46,166 nucleotides of DNA. It comes from Micractinium sp. NFX-FRZ (taxonomy: Eukaryota > Chlorophyta > Trebouxiophyceae > Chlorellales > Chlorellaceae). Positions 42,224-46,166 of this stretch are shown here, piece by piece. The notes beneath the pieces were generated by a model. It made no database searches and was not told where the DNA came from. It saw only the letters and a program-made list of their open reading frames with translations. Each line of letters begins with the position of its first letter. Positions within the stretch are counted from its first letter, which is position 1. The position numbers and the translations under genes were made by a program. Where the stretch lies: NCBI GenBank assembly GCA_029339195.1, contig JAPTJF010000481.1, positions 1 to 46,166 of the forward strand, in the 5' to 3' direction.

Positions 42224-43986
42224 TCACGTTGCGGGCTGCAGCACGCCAGCCACTCCCTTGCCCTGCTCCTGCTGCTTGCCGGCTGGGTCATCTGTCTCCA
42301 GGTCCAGATAGGTCAGCTGCAGCTTCACGTTGTGCTGCAGGCGGGCAGGGAGGAGGGCAAAAGAGAGTGGGTTGTCAGCAAACAGAGCAAGTAACAGCAG
42401 TAAGTAACAGGGGGCGACCCTCCATCTCCAGGTCCGGGTGCGCCAGCTGCAGCTTCACGGTATCCTGCAGGCAGGCAGGGAGGCAGGCAGAACTGCGAGG
42501 GGAGGTGGAGATGACAAAAAAAAGTGGTGCGTTGCCTGTTGACAGCAGCAGCAGCAGCGGCAGCAGCAACAGCAGCGGCAGCGGCAGCAGCAGCAGCAGC
42601 ACCGGGTGGTCAATAAATAGCCTAAACCCCTAAACCCTACCCTAACGGCCACAATAAGCCCCACACCACTCCAGCTTTTCAGTTGTGAATGCCCACGTGT
42701 GCTTCCACTCACCCCCGCCACGTTCATGCTCACTCCCTCCACCATTTCGTCCATCACGCTGAGCAGCAGGCTGATGACATTGAAATAGAAGATGCGCTCA
42801 ATGGAGTCGGGGATCCACCAAATGTTGACCTCCTTGCGGCTCAGCAGCTCGTCCACCAAACTCAGGATGACGGATTTGTTGATGCCCTGCATGAGGGGGT
42901 GTCAGCAGGCACGGCACGCACAGCATGCACAGCAGGCATCAGCAGGGGCAGCACGCACAGCAGCAGCGGCTGAGCAGCTCGTCCACCAAACTCGGGATGA
43001 CCGCCTTGTTGAACAACGGCAGCAGCGGCTGAGCACATGTGAGGCGGGGAGGCGAGGGCAGCCTCACACACAAGCTTCTGTCACGCAACCAACTCCCCTG
43101 ATCCACCCCAGAATGGCTGCTCATTGTGTAACAAGCAGAAAGAAAAATAGGGTTAAACCCTATAAGGAAGGTTGGCATATGGGCTGCCCGGCGCGCGCGG
43201 TGAGCACTGCTGGGGCAGGGCAGGGCGGGGAGCTGTCGCAGGCTGTCGCCCCCCAAAGCTTGCCTTGGTGAACCGCAGGCGCATGCGCTTGTACGCCATG
43301 GGCTCGAACGAAAGCACCATCTGCTGCAGCTCCTCCACCTGTAGTTGATAATTTGAATTCCAGGGTGCAGGAGGAGGGGGCGGGAGGCAATGTTGGCGAG
43401 CGGCGAGCGGCGCCAGGCAACGTTAACGCTGCCAGCACCCACAAGGCAGCCAGCACCCGCCTGGCCGCCTGCCTGCTGCCCGCCCCAGGGCAACAACCAG
43501 CACCCACCTTGCTGCGCAGCTTGGCGTTTTCAGTGGAGATCCGGGTGGGGTCAAACTCTTTCTTAAAGTAGGTCTGCGCGGCCTTTGCAATGAGGAGGCC
43601 CAGCAGCAGCCCCGCCGCTGCCGCCCCCGCCGCCACCCACCCCACCGCCAGCGCCTGCACGTGCACTGCAGAGGCAGCGGCAAGGGGGTGTTAAAGAGCA
43701 GGTGGGCTGGCTTTGGGTTGTGACGGGAGCATATTACGAAGGGTGATGGTTGGGGAGTGAGCTGCCCCGGCCCAGCAACCCACAGACCTGGTCCCGTTGG
43801 CCGCTTGCTTGGCAGGCGGCGGCGGTGTGGCACCAGCAGCAGGCGCAGCCCTGTCGCCGCCGCCACTAAGCACGGGCCACCGCGCACCACCTGCCCCAGG
43901 AACAGCGAGGGGCGTGGGCGCGCTACTGCCAGTGCTGCGGGCGCCCGACAGGCCGTTGATGCGGACAGGCCTGCAGCGCACGCCAT
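42224..43986 (-). CDS. Unknown protein with transit-like N-terminus and one membrane segment
   Basis: Minus-strand exons: 43986-43788, 43665-43508, 43338-43264, 42886-42713, 42334-42224; 238 aa. The N-terminal 66 residues (MACAAGLSASTACRAPAALA onwards) are Ala/Arg/Ser-rich without acidic residues, like a chloroplast transit peptide. A hydrophobic helix follows (ALAVGWVAAGAAAAGLLLGL), then a soluble part with KKEFDPTRISTENAKLRSK, FEPMAYKRMRLRFTK, and a well-ordered exon INKSVILSLVDELLSRKEVN followed by IWWIPDSIERIFYFNVI. The look is of a conserved plastid-membrane protein, but I do not recognise the family. Intron 3 is GC-AG (AAG-GCAAGC), and the exon 1 donor GTCTGT is weak. Introns 3 and 4 carry copies of the following exon starts. 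Confidence 0.75.
42375..42464 (-). other. Second version of the terminal exon (alternative exon or relic)
   Basis: After a CTGCAG acceptor it encodes DTVKLQLAHPDLEMEGRP and runs to a stop at 42375, parallel to the downstream exon HNVKLQLTYLDLETDDPAGK. Phase is the same (0), so the preceding exon could splice to either. Product lengths would be 231 and 238 aa. Confidence 0.6.
42540..42602. repeat. CAG/CGG trinucleotide tract in intron 4
   Basis: (CAG)n and (CGGCAG)n tract, about 60 bases, inside intron 4 of the unknown membrane-protein gene. Confidence 0.85.
42621..42646 (+). repeat. Interstitial telomere-like repeat
   Basis: CCTAAACCCCTAAACCCTAC then CCTAAC: about 3.5 imperfect units of the plant/chlorophyte-type telomere repeat CCCTAAA, inside an intron. 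Confidence 0.7.
42968..43022 (-). repeat. Copy of exon 4 5' end of the unknown membrane-protein gene
   Basis: The minus strand encodes FNKAVIPSLVDELLSR, matching INKSVILSLVDELLSR at the real exon 4 start (42886). It lies about 125 bases upstream in intron 3. The acceptor AG itself is not clearly kept. Confidence 0.85.
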
Positions 43987-45235
43987 GTCGACAGGTGATC
44001 TCTGATCGGCACTAGGTTTGACGGGCTGATCACACCTCACAAACCTAGCAGCTGAAATGGGGGTGCTGAGGTGGCAAAAGGAGCAGGACTCTCTTCCACC
44101 GCCCAACCCAACGCACCGAAATAGAAGCGGAACAAACACAATGCATACATAAACAGCCGGTAGCCAGCAGACCAGGAGCAAGCAGTGCAGACCAGGACAG
44201 AGGCGGCGGCGGCGGCGCTGGCGCAACGGGGGGCGCACCGCCACTGGCCGCAGGTCACTTGCTCATGCAACCGGGCTTAACAATGCAGACGGCGATTACA
44301 TCACACTAAGCACGTCAAGCAACCTTTGTCCTCGTTGGAATGTCGGTTGGTGTGCCCTTGGAAAGTTTGGGGCACATGCGCCCGCCACCCAAACTCTCCG
44401 ACACCCCCGGTGGCCCCCCTGGCACCGGCCCCGGGTGTCTCACCTGCCTCCGTGGCTGCCTGCCTGCCCCCGCTCCGGGATTGGGCTACTGTCATGGACT
44501 GATTGCTGCTTTGATCCCATCAACACCCTGTTCCACGACTTTTTACTCCTCCAGCAAGGGTAACAGCTGCAGCCTGTCCAGCTGGACTACACCCGTCGGC
44601 CGCCGCCGGCCTGAGCCCGCTGTGCCTGCTGCGCCTGCTGCGCTTGCCATGCAGGCCTGGTGCGGTACCTATCCGCTCTCTGGCACGCCCATCATTCCCA
44701 GGACAGCGAGATTCTCTGTTCTTATCAACGTCGGTGCGGTGCCCTAAGCCGACCCCTGGCGAAGTCCAGGTATCCGTGCGGTGCATCCACTCTTTGCTTT
44801 GCTCTGTAACGACCCTTCGCTCCATAAGGACCAAGCCAGACGGCCACTGAGAATGTGCTTGACACATCAGTTGGGCATGCAAAGTTATGGTGCCTAGGCT
44901 GGCCACAAAACGGTTGTATGGCACTAGTGTACTAGCACTACTAGCCAGCCAGGCATGAGACATAGCCAAGCGTACTTTGGCTGGTACAGGCAGGTAGGCA
45001 TGGGAGCATACAAGCGCATGGCTGGGGCGCTGCAGCAGGCAGGGGCGGGGTCATGGGGATGTCAGAAGCCATCTGGGCGAGGGCAGAGGCTAGGAGGGGA
45101 GTAACAACACCCCTGGTACCACCGGTCTTGGCACAGATGCAAGCAGTATGCAGGGCAGGTTAACATTATGCGTGCACTCTCAAGCGGCTCGACTGTGCAG
45201 CCAGCCAGCAGCAATGGCAAGGCCGGCGGTGCCCT
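43987..45235. other. Gap with no recognised gene
   Basis: The first few hundred bases should hold the promoter of the unknown membrane-protein gene. A 135-codon plus-strand open frame (44340-44747) is Pro/Cys-rich and unlike any family I know. No RNA gene was seen. Confidence 0.45.
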
Positions 45236-45600
45236 TTAGCAGGGGCCGGCAACGGGGGTGGGGCTGGTGCCTTTCAGATAATAAAAGGTTGACGCGCCCT
45301 GGATGGCAGGAGGGCACTGGCCCGGGGTCACTGGCAGGTCGGTGTAGCCAGCACAGCCGCCAATCTGTTCGCCCGTAGCAGGCGACACACAGTCACCTGC
45401 CACGTGGCACACAAACTGGGTGGTGTCCTGGGGACCGCAGTAGCCGCATTAGCCGGCGGTGCCGCTGGCGGTGCCGCTGGCGGTGTAGTCGGGGCAGGGG
45501 GGCGCCTGCTGGGCAGCATGCGCGCGGCGGCGAGCGACGCGCCACTGGCGAGCAGCAGGAGCAGCGCCATGGCTGCGGGGGTGCCGCGGCGGGAGGCCAT
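45236..45600 (-). pseudogene. Small Cys-rich secreted protein, broken or unresolved
   Basis: From ATG 45600 the minus strand encodes a signal peptide (AMALLLLLASGASLAAARML). A Cys-rich domain (CPDYTASGTASG, CGYCGPQDTTQFVCHVAGDC, GGCAGYTDLPVTPGQCPP) ending VAGPC and TAA at 45236 lies in a different frame. The switch falls at a run of six C bases (45511-45516), where one more C would connect the two. Between the Gly-rich part and CGYCG there is also an in-frame TAA. A splice acceptor at 45428 (exon 45427-45236) could bypass both, but no matching donor was found. No family is recognised. Sequence upstream (45601-46166) shows a 20-bp tandem duplicate at 45641-45680 and no gene. Confidence 0.45.
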
Positions 45601-46166
45601 CCTGTCCCGAGTTGCTGCACCGGGGGGAAAGGGTCGGGGAGAGGATACAACAGGATGCATCAGGATACAACAGGATGCATTATGGAGGGAGCTGAGGAGG
45701 AAGGTACTGAAGGTACCACCGAGAACGTCCCCATCCAAGGGAGGCTGTGAGCGAGCCACACCCCTGCTGTGGAGCCCGGCTGCCTCAGAGCAGGGGCGCC
45801 AGCCTGTGGGCACACCAAGGCTGACGGCAGGCAGGGCAGGGCAGACGGGATCCAGAGCAGTGGAGGCAGCCCTTGGACAACCGCACACCACCTCGGACAG
45901 CCTCCCCTCGCCCACCTGCCTTTGAGTTGTTGAGATCACCTGACTCAGCCGAGCCGGGAGCAGCTGACGGCGGCGAAACTCAGACCTGTGTTTAAGACAA
46001 TGCACTGCCCCAGATCTCCCACGTCTTCCCATCGCCGCCCAGTCAGCAGCAGTACTGCGGTACCTCACTCTGTCATCGTGACCGGTGCATAGGGTTGGGG
46101 CCAACGTATTACGCCATAGCAACCTTAGTCCGTAGCTACGCGTATGTAAGCCGTAGGTGAAAATTT

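Noticed and set aside
44340..44747. 135-codon plus-strand open frame
   Set aside because: Pro/Cys-rich with no domain, and codon composition like other intergenic frames here.

Overview
This looks like nuclear DNA of a green alga, most probably a trebouxiophyte related to Chlorella. The base composition is very GC-rich. Genes carry many small spliced exons (up to 19), and TGTAA poly(A)-signal candidates follow most stop codons. Core histones sit in divergent pairs ending in a 3' stem-loop rather than a poly(A) signal, as described for Chlamydomonas and Volvox. The taxon is inferred from these traits, not from a database search. All multi-exon models were built by eye from splice sites and frame continuity. 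Apart from the disruptions stated below, the summed exon lengths keep the reading frame.

Layout. 1-5930 (+): tandem pair of single-domain FAS1 (fasciclin) secreted proteins, the first missing its 5' exons. 7189-8142 (+): TXNDC17-type thioredoxin-like protein, followed by a decayed histone H4 tail. 8897-16172 (+): 19-exon chitin-deacetylase-like CE4 protein with a C-terminal membrane anchor and an in-frame TGA. 16339-17653: 32-bp tandem repeat, stray TXNDC17 exon 3, intact H4 (-). 18078-18488: H3 (+). 19591-21347 (-): F-box/LRR gene with a one-base frameshift. 21941-22315 H2B (-) and 22671-23051 H2A (+). 23822-31866 (-): 18-exon U-box/cyclophilin (PPIL2/CYP65 type), divergent from ribosomal protein eS7 at 32455-35764 (+). 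37412-41259 (-): trypsin-fold protein that has lost two catalytic residues. 42224-43986 (-): unknown protein with a transit-peptide-like N-terminus and a membrane segment. 45236-45600 (-): broken small Cys-rich secreted protein.

The genes form no operon. They include housekeeping functions (histones, eS7, PPIL2) and cell-surface or wall functions (FAS1 pair, CE4, protease homologue). Two signals cross gene boundaries. First, introns of nearly every multi-exon gene hold diverged partial copies of the neighbouring exon-intron junction, often with the splice site kept. Second, a TXNDC17-H4 block appears twice, with the opposite gene degraded in each copy. The histone cluster also shows a stem-loop plus GGAAA downstream element at all four 3' ends, and a shared promoter motif.
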